DNA of 64,000 nucleotides, from contig NZ_FXXB01000008.1 in the NCBI RefSeq assembly GCF_900184245.1, positions 1,223,763 through 1,287,762 of the forward strand, in the 5' to 3' direction. This DNA comes from Brachybacterium massiliense. GTDB taxonomy: Bacteria; Actinomycetota; Actinomycetes; Actinomycetales; Dermabacteraceae. Of this stretch, positions 43,144 through 52,483 are shown piece by piece; the stretch's first letter is position 1, and each line of letters starts with the position of its first letter. Under the pieces are notes generated by a model, which saw only the letters and a program-made list of their open reading frames with translations, was not told the origin of the DNA and ran no database searches. A program made the position numbers and the translations under genes.

Positions 43144-44221
43144 ATGCCCACTCGCTCGCCCTCCGGCCGTCAGCGCCCGCCCTCGCTGCGCGATGTCGCC
43201 GAGCTGGCGGGCGTGTCGATCAAGACCGTCTCGAACGTGGTCAACGACTACCCGCACGTGCGCGACTCGACCCGCGAGAAGGTGCGCGAGGCGATCCTGC
43301 AGGTGGGCTACCGCCCCCAGGTCGCCGCTCAGCACCTGCGCACGGGCGCCTCGAAGATGATCACCCTCGCGGTGCCCTCGCTGAGCTTCTCCTACTTCTC
43401 CCACCTCGCCCAGGAGTTCATCGACGAAGCGCAGCGCCGCGGCCAGACCGTCGTGCTCCACTCCACCTCGGGCGGCGCCGAGGCCGAGCGGAACGTGCTC
43501 GAGGGCTTCAACCGGGTGCTCGGTGACGGGGTGATCTTCAACCCGCTGATGCTCGAGGAGGAGCAGTTCGCTCGGATGGAGCGCACCAGCCAGCCCACCG
43601 TGTTCATCGGCGAGCACCTGCCCGAGCAGCTCCCGCAGGGCAGCGACTACGTGCGGATCGACAACGTGGGGGCCTCCTTCGAGGCGACCTCGCACCTGAT
43701 CGAGACCGGGCGTCGACGCCTGGCCTTCATCGGCGCGATCGACACGGCGCTGGGCCTGCAGCCCCACAGCTCCGGCTCGATGCGCCGCGACGGCTTCCTC
43801 AGCGCGCTTGCCGAGAACGGCCTGGAGACCGGGAATGCACAGATCCAGGCGGTGGACGACTGGCATCGTCAGGACGGCTTCGACGGTGCGAACACCCTGC
43901 TGGACCGTGCGCCGGAGGTGGACGGGATCGTCTGCGGCAACGACGACCTGGCGATCGGCGTGCTCGCGGCGCTGCGCCGGCGAGGCCGACGGGTCCCGGA
44001 GGACGTCGCGGTGATCGGCTACGACGACAACTCCGACGCGCCCTTCGCCTCCCCTCCGCTGAGCACGATCTCCCCCGACAAGGCGACCCTCGCCACCACC
44101 GCCCTGGACCTCCTCACGGAGCGCATCCAGGGCCACGACGGCCCGCCCCGGACCGTCGACACCCCGTACTCGCTGGTCGTGCGTGAGTCCACGGCCCCGC
44201 GCCCCGTCCCCGAGAAGGAGG
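43144..44221 (+). CDS. LacI family regulator lacking its own stop codon
   Basis: The LacI-like part is about 355 residues: [30 protein letters not shown], hinge [15 protein letters not shown], and a full sensor domain ending [13 protein letters not shown]. No stop follows. The frame stays open across thyA (which uses another frame) and enters the folA frame, ending only at 45540 (798 codons in all). The end given here is the approximate end of LacI similarity, not a real stop. A deletion probably removed the LacI stop together with the original thyA start. The gene is divergent from the GH51 operon and likely its regulator. Confidence 0.85.
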
Positions 44222-45001
44222 GACCTGCTGCGCGAGGTCATGGAGAGCGGCAACCCCAAGAGCGACCGCACCGGCACCGGCACGCGCAGCCTGTTCGGCA
44301 AGCAGATCCGCTTCGACCTCTCGCAGGGCTTCCCGCTGATCACCACCAAGCGCGTGCACATCCGCTCGCTGGTGGTGGAGCTGCTGTGGTTCCTGCGCGG
44401 CGACACCAACGTGCGCTATCTGCACGAGCACGATGTCACCATCTGGGACGAGTGGGCGGACGAGAACGGCGATCTCGGCCCCGTCTACGGCGCGCAGTGG
44501 CGCTCCTGGCCCACGCCCGACGGCGGCGTGATCGACCAGATCAGCGACGTCGTGGAAGAGATCCGCACGAACCCCGATTCGCGCCGCTTGATCGTCTCGG
44601 CCTGGAACCCGGCAGACATCCCCCAGATGGCCCTCGCGCCCTGCCACGCCCTGTTCCAGTTCGAGGTGCACGACGGCAGGCTCTCCTGCCAGCTGTACCA
44701 GCGCAGCGCCGACATGTTCCTCGGCGTCCCGTTCAACATCGCCAGCTACGCGCTGCTGACGCACATGATCGCCCAGCAGACCGATCTCGAGGTGGGCGAG
44801 TTCATCTGGACCGGCGGGGACTGCCACATCTACGACAACCACCACGAGCAGGTGCAGCGGCAGCTCTCCCGGGAGCCCTTCCCGTACCCGACCCTCCGGA
44901 TCACCCGCCGGCCGGAGTCGCTGTTCGACTACACGCTCGAGGACTTCGTGATCGAGGACTACCAGCACCACAAGGGCATCAAGGCGCCGGTGGCGGTATG
45001 A
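44183..45001 (+). CDS. thyA: Thymidylate synthase
   Basis: Makes dTMP from dUMP using methylene-tetrahydrofolate. The core is intact: [35 protein letters not shown], catalytic Cys in [32 protein letters not shown] and GDCHIYDNH. With GTG 44183 it has 272 residues, but the first 13 ([16 protein letters not shown]) derive from the end of the LacI gene in another frame and are not family sequence. The natural start seems lost. AAGGAGGG at 44215-44222 would suit a start near 44228-44232, where only CTG codons occur; ATG 44240 is too far and would cut the first helix. folA overlaps its end. Confidence 0.92.
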   Translation: MSPRPRAPSPRRRDLLREVMESGNPKSDRTGTGTRSLFGKQIRFDLSQGFPLITTKRVHIRSLVVELLWFLRGDTNVRYLHEHDVTIWDEWADENGDLGPVYGAQWRSWPTPDGGVIDQISDVVEEIRTNPDSRRLIVSAWNPADIPQMALAPCHALFQFEVHDGRLSCQLYQRSADMFLGVPFNIASYALLTHMIAQQTDLEVGEFIWTGGDCHIYDNHHEQVQRQLSREPFPYPTLRITRRPESLFDYTLEDFVIEDYQHHKGIKAPVAV

Positions 45002-45540
45002 GCCCGGAGGGCATGAGCGCCGGTGAGTCCCGGATCGGCATGATCTGGGCGCAGGCGCGCGGCGGCGTGATCGGCGCGGGCGGCACCATGCCGTGGCATC
45101 TGCCGGAGGATCTGGCGCACTTCTCGCGCACCACGAAGGGTGCACCGGTGGTGATGGGTCGGCGCACCTGGGAGTCCTTCCCGCCGAAGTACCGGCCGCT
45201 GCCGGGACGCACCAACATCGTGATCACCAGCGACGACGGCTTCGCGGCCGACGGGGCGGTGCGGGCCCGGGACCTGGCGGACGGGCTGCGCCTCGCCCGC
45301 GAGGTGCTCGAGTCGCAGCCCGCCCCCACGATCTGGGTGATCGGCGGCGGGCGCGTGTACCGCGAGGCGATGGCGCAGGCCGAGCAAATCGTGGTCACCG
45401 AGATCGACCTCGAGGTCGACGGGGACACCACAGCGCCCCAGATCCCGTCAGGCTTCGCGCTCGAGAGCACCGAGCCCGAGCAGGGATGGCACGAGGGGGC
45501 CTCCGGCCTGCGCTACCGGATCCTGCGCTACCGCCGCTGA
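44998..45540 (+). CDS. folA: Dihydrofolate reductase
   Basis: A 180-residue DHFR regenerating tetrahydrofolate after thymidylate synthesis. [50 protein letters not shown] contains the substrate-site Trp-x-x-x-x-Asp/Glu region, and [14 protein letters not shown] and [12 protein letters not shown] are NADPH- and core-binding segments. The ATG overlaps the thyA stop (ATGA), the standard thyA-folA coupling. An in-frame ATG at 45013 is an alternative start. It ends 13 bases inside the convergent oxidoreductase gene. Confidence 0.95.
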   Translation: MSPEGMSAGESRIGMIWAQARGGVIGAGGTMPWHLPEDLAHFSRTTKGAPVVMGRRTWESFPPKYRPLPGRTNIVITSDDGFAADGAVRARDLADGLRLAREVLESQPAPTIWVIGGGRVYREAMAQAEQIVVTEIDLEVDGDTTAPQIPSGFALESTEPEQGWHEGASGLRYRILRYRR

Positions 45541-46667
45541 GGCTCGAGGTCGAGCTCTGCGCCGGGGATCTGCGCGTCTCGTGCCACGGCGCTTTCCCAG
45601 GCCGGATCGAGGCGGGCCGCGAGATCGCGGTGGTACTGCACGGCGAACCCGGCGGCGAGGTCGCCGTCCCGCACCGCGTCGCGCAGGGTCGCCGCGCCCA
45701 CCGCCGCCATGGTCATGCCCTGCGCGTACAGCGGGGTGAAGGCCGCCGCCGCGTCGCCGACGTGGACGAGGCCCTCGGGCGCATCCACGACCTCCTCCCA
45801 GCGCAGCCGATGGCTGCCCGCGGCCTTCGCGGCGGCGGGATCACCCACGGGTTCCGCCCCCTCGAGCGCTGCGAAGAGGCGCTGGTCGCGCAGCCGGGCG
45901 ACCAGCTCACGCAGGCCCGCGAGGTCCGTCGGCGGCAGGTTCCGGGAGGTGCCGGAGACGGAGAGGATGTGTTCGCCGTTGCCGGCCGGTTCGAGCTCGA
46001 CCGTGAGGGGCAGCGCCTCGCTCGCGGGGACCACGACGTGCTGGAGGCCGCTGGGCAGGGCGTCCTCGCGCAGGCGCAGGCGCTGGCAGGTGTAGGCGAC
46101 GTGCACGCGGGTGGACAGTGCCCGGGGGCGCTCGGCGCCGAGGCCCTCGACCCAGCCGGCCGCCCGGCTGCTGCGACCGGCGGCATCGACCACGAGGTCG
46201 CCGTGCAGCTCGCCCCCGTCCCCGCCGCGCACCGTGACACCGGTGACCCGGTGGCCCTCGTCGTCGGTGAGCAGTCCGCCCACCGCGCCCTGGCGGGCGG
46301 TGACCGCCGGCAGAGCGAGCACGCGGCGGCGGATCACGCCCTCGAGCACTGGTCGGGTGAGCGCGAGGGTGCCCGGCTCCTGGATATCGTCCTGCGAGTC
46401 CCGGAGCCACTCCTGGCAGCCCGCGGCGAGCAGCTCCTCGCGCAGGCCGGGCAGCAGCTCCTCCATCGTGGTCTCGCCGAGGGCGAGCAGTCGGTGCACC
46501 ACCCCGCCCTGGGGCACGCCGCGACGCGGTGCGAGCGCCTCGGGGCCCTCGGTGCGCAGCTCGTCGCGGTCGATGATCGTGACCTGTTCGAACTGCTCGG
46601 CGAGACCGGCCGCGGAGAGCAGCCCGGCCATCCCTCCGCCCATGATGATCGCGTGGTCCAGTGCCAT
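45528..46667 (-). CDS. FAD-dependent oxidoreductase (monooxygenase-like)
   Basis: A 379-residue flavoprotein of the PHBH/geranylgeranyl-reductase-like superfamily. The N-terminal dinucleotide fold DHAIIMGGGMAGLLSAAGLAEQFEQVTIIDRDE, the GDLVVDAAGRSS motif and the second FAD motif GLVHVGDAAAAFTPLYAQGMTMAAVGA are clear. No substrate can be assigned. AGGAAGG precedes the ATG. It lies alone between thyA-folA (convergent) and the GH43 gene (divergent), and looks unrelated to arabinan use. Confidence 0.83.
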   Translation of the reverse strand: MALDHAIIMGGGMAGLLSAAGLAEQFEQVTIIDRDELRTEGPEALAPRRGVPQGGVVHRLLALGETTMEELLPGLREELLAAGCQEWLRDSQDDIQEPGTLALTRPVLEGVIRRRVLALPAVTARQGAVGGLLTDDEGHRVTGVTVRGGDGGELHGDLVVDAAGRSSRAAGWVEGLGAERPRALSTRVHVAYTCQRLRLREDALPSGLQHVVVPASEALPLTVELEPAGNGEHILSVSGTSRNLPPTDLAGLRELVARLRDQRLFAALEGAEPVGDPAAAKAAGSHRLRWEEVVDAPEGLVHVGDAAAAFTPLYAQGMTMAAVGAATLRDAVRDGDLAAGFAVQYHRDLAARLDPAWESAVARDAQIPGAELDLEPQRR

Positions 46668-46777
46668 GGCCCGCCTTCCTGAGTGCGCCGGGACCTCCCG
46701 GCCGGGTCTGAATCCTCCATCCCACGTCAGGGGCGGGCACGGCGCAAAACTTCTGTGATCTGGGCCGCGCAGAATCC

Positions 46778-46806
46778 TTGTCACAGGATTTTCAACGTTG
46801 TAACGT
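46778..46806 (+). promoter_or_regulatory. GH43 promoter with embedded AACGTT operator
   Basis: TTGTCA (46778-46783) and TAACGT (46801-46806) are 17 bases apart. The spacer carries TTCAACGTTGTAA (46791-46803), centred on CAACGTTG, so a bound repressor would block RNA polymerase. Confidence 0.65.
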
Positions 46807-46951
46807 CAGGGGCGGAGGGCCGCACCGCACGGCGCGTCCCTCCCTCCCCGCGCTCTCTCGTCCGACCGCGTCCCACCATTCCCCGGAGCGGCACCGTCGA
46901 GCGCGACGCCCGAGGACGGGCTGCCCCGGGGACTCGACGAAGGAGTTGAGC

Positions 46952-48445
46952 ATGGCGACCATCTCGCGCCGCACCCTGTTCACCGCAGCCACCGGACTGA
47001 CCACCGCCGCCGGCGTCACCGCACTGGGAACCTCCCACGCCGCCGCCGGGCCACCGGGGCCTTCCCCGCTGCCGGACCCGACGTTCACCGAGGTCTCCGT
47101 GCACGATCCCTCCGTGATCGTCACCGACGGCCAGTTCTACGTGTTCGGCTCGCACCTCGCCGCGGCCCGCAGCGACGACCTCCTGCACTGGGAGGGCGTC
47201 GCAGACCTCGTCACCCCGCAGAACCCCCTGTTCGACGACGTCACCGAGGAGCTCGCCGAGGCATTCGCCTGGGCGAACACCGACACCCTGTGGGCGGCGG
47301 ATGTCAGCGAGACCCCCGACGGGCGCTTCCGCATGTACTACTGCGCCTGCGAGGGCTCCTCCCCTCGCTCGGCGATGGGCACCGCGATCGCGGACCACGT
47401 CGAGGGCCCGTACCGCGACGAGGGAATCTTCCTGCGCTCAGGCATGTGGGACCAGCCCAGCGAGGACGGCACCATCTATGACGCGCAGGTGCATCCCAAC
47501 GTCATCGACCCCCACGCCTTCGTCGACGCCGATGGTCGGCACCGGCTGGTCTACGGCTCCTACTCGGGCGGGATCTTCCTGCTCGACCTCGATCCCGCCA
47601 CCGGTCGCCCAACCCCCGGGCAGGGATACGGCATCCATCTCATCGGCGGCAATCATTCCCGCATCGAGGCCCCGTACATCCTGCACTCGCGACGCACGGG
47701 CTACTACTACCTGCTGGTGACCTTCGGCGGGCTCGACGCGAACGGCGGGTACAACCTGCGCGTCGGGCGCTCCCGCAGCGTGGAGGGCCCGTACCTCGAC
47801 CCGATGGGCCAGGACCTGCGCGAGGCGATGTCGGATCCCGCGATGCCGCTGTTCGATGACGCCTCGATCGAGCCGTACGGTGCGAAGCTGCTTGGCAACC
47901 ACCGCTTCAGCGACGTGGAGGCGGAGGACCCCGGGGCGGGGTACGTCTCCCCCGGCCATGTCTCCGCCTGGGCGGACCCCGACGGGGAGGACGTCTTCCT
48001 GTTCCTGCACAGCCGGTTCCCGGACACCGGGGAGCTTCATCAGGTCCGCGTGCATCGCATCCATTTCAGCCACGACGGCTGGCCCGTGATCGCCCCGCAC
48101 CGCTACGCGGGAGAACCCGCCGATCCGCGCAGGGCGCTCTCCCACCGCTCCCAGCTCGAGGGCGCCTGGCAGCTCGTGGACCACGGGCGCGCCATCAGCC
48201 CCGAGATCGTGGAGTCCCAGCGGATCCACCTGCATCGCAACGGGAAGATCACCGGTGCCCGCAGCGGTCGCTGGCGCCTCGAGGCCGGGCACCGCGCCAC
48301 GGTGATCCTCGACGGGCAGACCTTCCGCGGCGTCTTCACTCGCGGGTGGCGCGAGAGCGTCGGAGCCTGGACCACCACGTTCACCGTGCTGGGCCCTGAC
48401 GGCCGCAGCCTGTGGGGCACCCAGGAGGTCCGAGCAGAGAGCTGA
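46952..48445 (+). CDS. Tat-exported GH43 endo-arabinanase-like enzyme
   Basis: A 497-residue GH43 enzyme. The twin-arginine signal ISRRTLFTAATGLTTAAGVTALGTSHAAA marks Tat export (about 1-32). The five-blade propeller carries the base Asp in SVHDPSVIV, the pKa-modulating Asp in IDPHAFVDADG and the acid Glu in SRIEAPYIL. A C-terminal beta-barrel domain (about 395-497), as in AbnB-type endo-1,5-alpha-L-arabinanases, ends the protein. It would cut arabinan outside the cell for the ABC importer encoded next. AAGGAG precedes the ATG; the 145-base leader shows nothing else. Confidence 0.9.
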   Translation: MATISRRTLFTAATGLTTAAGVTALGTSHAAAGPPGPSPLPDPTFTEVSVHDPSVIVTDGQFYVFGSHLAAARSDDLLHWEGVADLVTPQNPLFDDVTEELAEAFAWANTDTLWAADVSETPDGRFRMYYCACEGSSPRSAMGTAIADHVEGPYRDEGIFLRSGMWDQPSEDGTIYDAQVHPNVIDPHAFVDADGRHRLVYGSYSGGIFLLDLDPATGRPTPGQGYGIHLIGGNHSRIEAPYILHSRRTGYYYLLVTFGGLDANGGYNLRVGRSRSVEGPYLDPMGQDLREAMSDPAMPLFDDASIEPYGAKLLGNHRFSDVEAEDPGAGYVSPGHVSAWADPDGEDVFLFLHSRFPDTGELHQVRVHRIHFSHDGWPVIAPHRYAGEPADPRRALSHRSQLEGAWQLVDHGRAISPEIVESQRIHLHRNGKITGARSGRWRLEAGHRATVILDGQTFRGVFTRGWRESVGAWTTTFTVLGPDGRSLWGTQEVRAES

Positions 48446-48453
48446 GCGCGCGA

Positions 48454-48500
48454 AGCGCCCGTCGGCCTGCGGCGATGATCGCCACGGGACGACGGGCGCT
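48454..48500. terminator. Bidirectional terminator hairpin
   Basis: AGCGCCCGTCG (48454-48464) pairs exactly with CGACGGGCGCT (48490-48500) in the 78-base gap between the convergent GH43 and permease genes. Confidence 0.7.
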
Positions 48501-48523
48501 GCGTCGTACTGGGTGCCAGCCGC

Positions 48524-49444
48524 TCAGGTGCCGGCGATGCCGGTGGTGGCGATGCCCTTGATGATCTGGCGCTGGAAGAACATGAACACCACGATCAGCG
48601 GCAGCGCCGCGAGCACGGCCTGGGCCATGTTCTGCGCGTACTGGATGCCGTAGGCGCTGATCACCGTCTGCAGACCGGTGGGCAGCGTCATCAGGTTCGA
48701 GTCGTTGACCACGATGAACGGCCACAGGAAGTTGTTCCACGCGCCGATGAACACGAAGATCGCGACCGCTCCGAGGATCGGCCTGGACAGCGGAAGCACG
48801 ATCGAGCGGAAGATCCGGAAGCGGCTCGCGCCGTCCATCAGCGCGGCCTCCTCGAGCTCGAAGGGGATCTGGTCGAAGAACTTCTTGAGGATGAACACCA
48901 TCGGTGCCGCGACCACCTGGGGCAGGATGATGCCCCAATAGGTGTCCACCAGGTTCAGCGAGAGCATCAGGTGGAACAGCGGGACGATGAGGATCTGGCC
49001 CGGGATCATGATCGAGGCGACGATCAGGGTGATCAGCATCGTCCGGCCCGCGAAGCGGAGCCTCGAGAGGGCGTAGCCCGCCAGCGCCGAGATCGTCACC
49101 GTGATCAGGGTGACCGCGGCGGAGGTGAGCAGGCTGTTCCATGCCCAGCGGGGCACCAGGCCCTCGGAGAGCACGTTGAGATAGGCCTGGATCGTGAACC
49201 CGTTCTCGGGAACGATCGTCACCGGCATCGCAGCAGCCTCGGCCTCCGTCTTGAAGGAGGTCAGCACCGCCCACAGGACCGGCACCAGCCAGGCCGCGGC
49301 GAGCACCGCGAGGATCACGAAGGCGGCGATGCGCGCGGGGGCAGGTCCGCGTCGGCGCCTCGAGGAGGTCGCCGCGACGGCGGCGGACCTCTCTCGCGGC
49401 ACGACAGGGGTCAGGGCAGCGGTGGTGGGGTTCGCGGCGCTCAT
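48524..49444 (-). CDS. Carbohydrate ABC transporter permease (MalG/AraQ type)
   Basis: A 306-residue permease with six predicted membrane helices. The cytoplasmic coupling loop reads EEAALMDGASRFRIFRSIVLPLSRP (EAA motif). The N-terminus is Arg-rich before the first helix (about 38-60). It is the last gene of an SBP-permease-permease operon; its ATG overlaps the stop of the first permease by four bases. No ATPase gene is present, so a shared MsmX/MsiK-type ATPase elsewhere is presumably used. By context the substrate is arabino-oligosaccharides. Confidence 0.92.
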   Translation of the reverse strand: MSAANPTTAALTPVVPRERSAAVAATSSRRRRGPAPARIAAFVILAVLAAAWLVPVLWAVLTSFKTEAEAAAMPVTIVPENGFTIQAYLNVLSEGLVPRWAWNSLLTSAAVTLITVTISALAGYALSRLRFAGRTMLITLIVASIMIPGQILIVPLFHLMLSLNLVDTYWGIILPQVVAAPMVFILKKFFDQIPFELEEAALMDGASRFRIFRSIVLPLSRPILGAVAIFVFIGAWNNFLWPFIVVNDSNLMTLPTGLQTVISAYGIQYAQNMAQAVLAALPLIVVFMFFQRQIIKGIATTGIAGT

Positions 49445-50391
49445 GCCTTCACACTCCGTCGGGACGCGATCACCATGTAGGCGATCGAGACGATGATGAT
49501 CATGAAGAAGAAGATGTAGGAGATCGCCGAGGCGTAGCCCAGGCGGTATCCGGTGAAGCCGACCTCGTAGATGTACAGCAGCACGGGGCGGGTGGTCCCG
49601 CCGGGGCCGCCGCCGGTCATCTGGTAGATCTGGTCGAAGACCTTGAGCGAGGCGAGCATCTGCAGCACGAGCACCAGCACGGTGGTGGGCGCGAGCTGCG
49701 GCAGGGTGATCGAGAGGAACTTCCTCCATCCCCCGGCGCCGTCGAGGGAGGCGGCCTCATAGAGCTGATCGGGGATGTTCTGCAGCGCCGCGAGGTAAAG
49801 CAGGAAGTTGAAGCCGATGGTCCACCACACGGTGGTGATGACCACGGCGATCATCGCGGTGTTCGGGTCCTGCAGCCAGGCGGGCCCGGCGATGCCGAAC
49901 CAGCCCAGGAAGGTGTTGATCAGCCCCAGCTGCGGGTTGTACATCCAGTTCCAGAACTGGGAGACCACGGTCGAGGCCAGCAGGAACGGCATGAAGAAGG
50001 ACAGCCGCCAGAACCACTGACCGGGCAGGCCGATGTTCACCAGCACCGCGAGCAGCATCGCGACCAGGACCAGCGGGATCGTCGAGAGCACGGTGAACCA
50101 GGCGGTGTTCGCGAGCGAGGACCACACCTGCGGGTCGCCGAGCGCCTCGACCCAGTTGTCCAGCCCGACGAACTGGGTGTTGGTGCCGGCAAGGCTGGTG
50201 CCGGTGAAGCTCATCCACAGCCCGTAGACGGTGGGCCAGATGAGGAACAGCCCGAAGGCGATCAGGAAGGGGGCGCAGTAGAGCCAGCCGCGCAGGTTGT
50301 CGGTGCGGCGTCGGCGCGCGCGCCCGGCGGAGAGGGCGGTGGCCGCAGCGGCTCCTCGAGGAGGGGCGGTGAGGCCGTCGGCGGTGGTCAT
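49441..50391 (-). CDS. Carbohydrate ABC transporter permease (MalF/AraP type)
   Basis: A 316-residue permease with six membrane helices. After an Arg-rich cytosolic start come GWLYCAPFLIAFGLFLIWPTVYG, the loop QFVGLDNWVEALGDPQVW typical of sugar permeases, the EAA motif LYEAASLDGAGGWRKFLSITLPQLAP, and TGGGPGGTTRPVLLYIYEVGF. GGAG precedes the ATG at 50391. It pairs with the downstream permease to form the channel for the sugar-binding protein encoded upstream. Confidence 0.93.
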   Translation of the reverse strand: MTTADGLTAPPRGAAAATALSAGRARRRRTDNLRGWLYCAPFLIAFGLFLIWPTVYGLWMSFTGTSLAGTNTQFVGLDNWVEALGDPQVWSSLANTAWFTVLSTIPLVLVAMLLAVLVNIGLPGQWFWRLSFFMPFLLASTVVSQFWNWMYNPQLGLINTFLGWFGIAGPAWLQDPNTAMIAVVITTVWWTIGFNFLLYLAALQNIPDQLYEAASLDGAGGWRKFLSITLPQLAPTTVLVLVLQMLASLKVFDQIYQMTGGGPGGTTRPVLLYIYEVGFTGYRLGYASAISYIFFFMIIIVSIAYMVIASRRSVKA

Positions 50392-50443
50392 CGATCGTCT
50401 CCTTCGACGGGCGGACGGGGCGGCACGGGTGCATGCATGGCGA

Positions 50444-51805
50444 TCACATCGGGGTGGGCTTGAGCAGCAGGGCGTTGATGCGGGCCACGAAGTCGTTCCA
50501 GCCCTCGAGGGGCTCGACGCGCCGGGCCCACACGTTCTGCATGTCGTTGCCAAAATAGGTGTGGAAGTCGGAGCCGGAGCCGCTGAACCAGGCCTGCGGA
50601 TCGTAGACCAGGTGGTCCACCGCGTCGGCGTAGTGCGACTGCGGGATCAGCTCGTCGTAGGCGGGATCCTCGATCACCGGGGAGTAGGCCGGGATGTGGC
50701 CGGCCGCGGCCCAGTCGATCGAGTTCTTCAGGATGTGGGCGACGATCCCGTGGACGTTGCGGCGGCGTTCCGGATCCGGGTTCATCTGGTGGGGCAGCAC
50801 GAAGGCGTGCGAGTCCGCGTAGGCGGCGGGCTCCCCGAAGACCCCGGGGATGATCGTCATGTCGAAGGGGACGCCCTGGGCCTTGTAGCTGCCGGTCTCC
50901 CACACACCGCCGTAGAAGGCGCCCGAGCCGCCGGTGGCGAACTCGGAGATCGCGGTGCCGCCGTCATGGCCGGTGTGGCCGACCTCGCCGTCGATGAGGG
51001 AGAGGATCCACTCGGCGGCCTCGATGACGAGCTCCTCCTGATAGATCATCTTCCCGCCGACGGGCAGCTCGATGGTGCCGCCGAGCTGGGTGTAGTAGGT
51101 CGAGAACATGCGCCACTGGTTCGAGCCGTCGCCCAGGTAGCCGTAGGAGAGGCCATAGCCGCTGGGGGCCTTGCCGCCGAGCTCGAGCAGCAGTGCGCGG
51201 AAGTCCTCGGGGTTGTCGGTGGGCAGGATCAGCCCGTCGTCCCCCAGCACCCCGGCCGCCTCGGCGATCTCGGTGTTGTAGTACATGACGAAGGGGTGGG
51301 AGTCGAGGGCGATCGCGGTGAGCTTGCCGTCCACCACCATCTTGTCCCAGATCAGCTCCGGGAAGTCCTCCTGGCGCACGCCGAACTCGCCGAGCAGGTC
51401 GAGATCCCACTCGTCCAGCAGGCCGCCGGGGGCGTAGCCGGGCACGCGGGCCGCGTGCATCACCGCGAGGTCCGGGGCGCGCCCGCCGGCCGAGGCCATC
51501 GCGAGCTTCGTGTAGTAGGGGGCGCCCCAGGCGAGCACCGTCTGCGTGACGCTCGCCGAGCCCTCGGTGGCCATGTAGCCATCGAGCATCTCTCCCATGG
51601 TCACACCGTCGGGCCCGGACAGCAGGTGCCAGAAGGCGATGTCGTCGGACGCTCGGGCGGCGCCGGCGCAGCCGGACAGCGCACCGAGCGCACCCACCGT
51701 CCCGAGCGCTCCCGCGCCCTGCATGAGGGAGCGGCGGCTGAGGGAGGGCGCGCCCGGGCGGCGCGCCGTGCGGGCGCCGCGGGAGGGCGAGGAACCATGC
51801 ATCAT
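50444..51805 (-). CDS. Extracellular sugar-binding lipoprotein (ABC importer)
   Basis: A 453-residue solute-binding protein of the family-1 type. The signal has twin arginines (SLSRRSLMQGAGALGTVGALGALSGC) and a lipobox LSGC, so it is probably a Tat-exported lipoprotein. IAFWHLLSGPDGVTMGEML, MASAGGRAPDLAVMHAARVPGY and AFYGGVWETGSYKAQG are typical. The start is the first of two adjacent ATGs (51805), five bases after GAGGTGG. First gene of the import operon; an operator lies about 100 bases upstream. Confidence 0.93.
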   Translation of the reverse strand: MMHGSSPSRGARTARRPGAPSLSRRSLMQGAGALGTVGALGALSGCAGAARASDDIAFWHLLSGPDGVTMGEMLDGYMATEGSASVTQTVLAWGAPYYTKLAMASAGGRAPDLAVMHAARVPGYAPGGLLDEWDLDLLGEFGVRQEDFPELIWDKMVVDGKLTAIALDSHPFVMYYNTEIAEAAGVLGDDGLILPTDNPEDFRALLLELGGKAPSGYGLSYGYLGDGSNQWRMFSTYYTQLGGTIELPVGGKMIYQEELVIEAAEWILSLIDGEVGHTGHDGGTAISEFATGGSGAFYGGVWETGSYKAQGVPFDMTIIPGVFGEPAAYADSHAFVLPHQMNPDPERRRNVHGIVAHILKNSIDWAAAGHIPAYSPVIEDPAYDELIPQSHYADAVDHLVYDPQAWFSGSGSDFHTYFGNDMQNVWARRVEPLEGWNDFVARINALLLKPTPM

Positions 51806-51902
51806 TCGGTCCACCTCTTCGTGGTAGGGCTCATCCGCGGCGACCCATCCCCCTGCAGGGGCGGCCATGGCGCGGTGTTCCGTGTGTGCTGGGCCCGAAT
51901 TT

Positions 51903-51917
51903 ACATCGTTGCAATGT
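51903..51917. promoter_or_regulatory. Operator upstream of the sugar ABC importer
   Basis: ACATCGTTGCAATGT has exact ACAT/ATGT ends around a TGCAACGAT core (minus strand), one base off the AACGTT core of the other sites. Probably the control site of the import operon. Confidence 0.5.
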
Positions 51918-52062
51918 GAGCGTCAACACTTCTGGCGCAGCGTGTTTCGTGGAGGTTCCGACAGGCTCCCGATCGCGCACCGGCCGGCGCGAACGGCCGA
52001 TCCCGCGCCGGTCAGCACAGGCCCGCGATCTTCACCCAGAACCGGGGGAAGGTCTAGAGCGG

Positions 52063-52311
52063 CTACTTGTACTTCAGCTTCGCGAGCCGGGTGCGGTACT
52101 GCTGGATCGCGAAGACCACGATCAGCGCGCCGAAGAGGAACAGCGTGAAGGCGTCGCAGCCGTAGCCACCCATCAGGCCGCCGAGGAGCCCGCCGGAGAT
52201 GTATTGGTACGCCCTCGGGAACGGCGAGAGAAGCGCTGTGCGCAGGGCCCTCCAGACCGAGCTGCGGGGCCGCTGTCCGTGCGCCCACGATGGCGTCGAA
52301 CGCCCCGAATG
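52063..52311 (-). pseudogene. Remnant of a membrane protein gene
   Basis: An open frame of 82 codons ends in TAG at 52063-52065 and is closed upstream by a TAG at 52312-52314. It has no usable start near its upper end. The translation contains RTALLSPFPRAYQYISGG, a hydrophobic helix GYGCDAFTLFLFGALIVVFA and ends TRLAKLKYK: the C-terminal membrane helix of a once larger protein. The position, beside sugar importer genes, hints at a DUF624-like or permease ancestor, which I cannot confirm. Confidence 0.5.
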
Positions 52312-52324
52312 CTAACGTTCACAT
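52309..52324. promoter_or_regulatory. AACGTT operator upstream of the araBDA-side LacI gene
   Basis: ATGCTAACGTTCACAT nearly matches its own reverse complement and the site at 53549-53564. A hairpin (CGACACT / AGTGTCG, within 52326-52358) follows directly. Suits autoregulation of the LacI gene. Confidence 0.6.
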
Positions 52325-52483
52325 GCCCGCGGCGACACTCACCGGGCAGTGTCGCGGGTCACAACTGGGCAGCGGTCGCCCGGTTCCGCGACCCACAGGG
52401 ACCTTCTGTCCGCTGTGAATCGATTTTGCAGGTCAGAGCACCGCACTGCCCGCCCAGCACCCGATCCGAAGGAGCGTGGACCC

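Noticed and set aside
43144..45540. A genuine LacI-DHFR fusion protein of 798 residues
   Set aside because: Its middle third is the thyA coding sequence read in a wrong frame; thyA and folA are intact in their own frames, so loss of a stop codon is the simpler reading.
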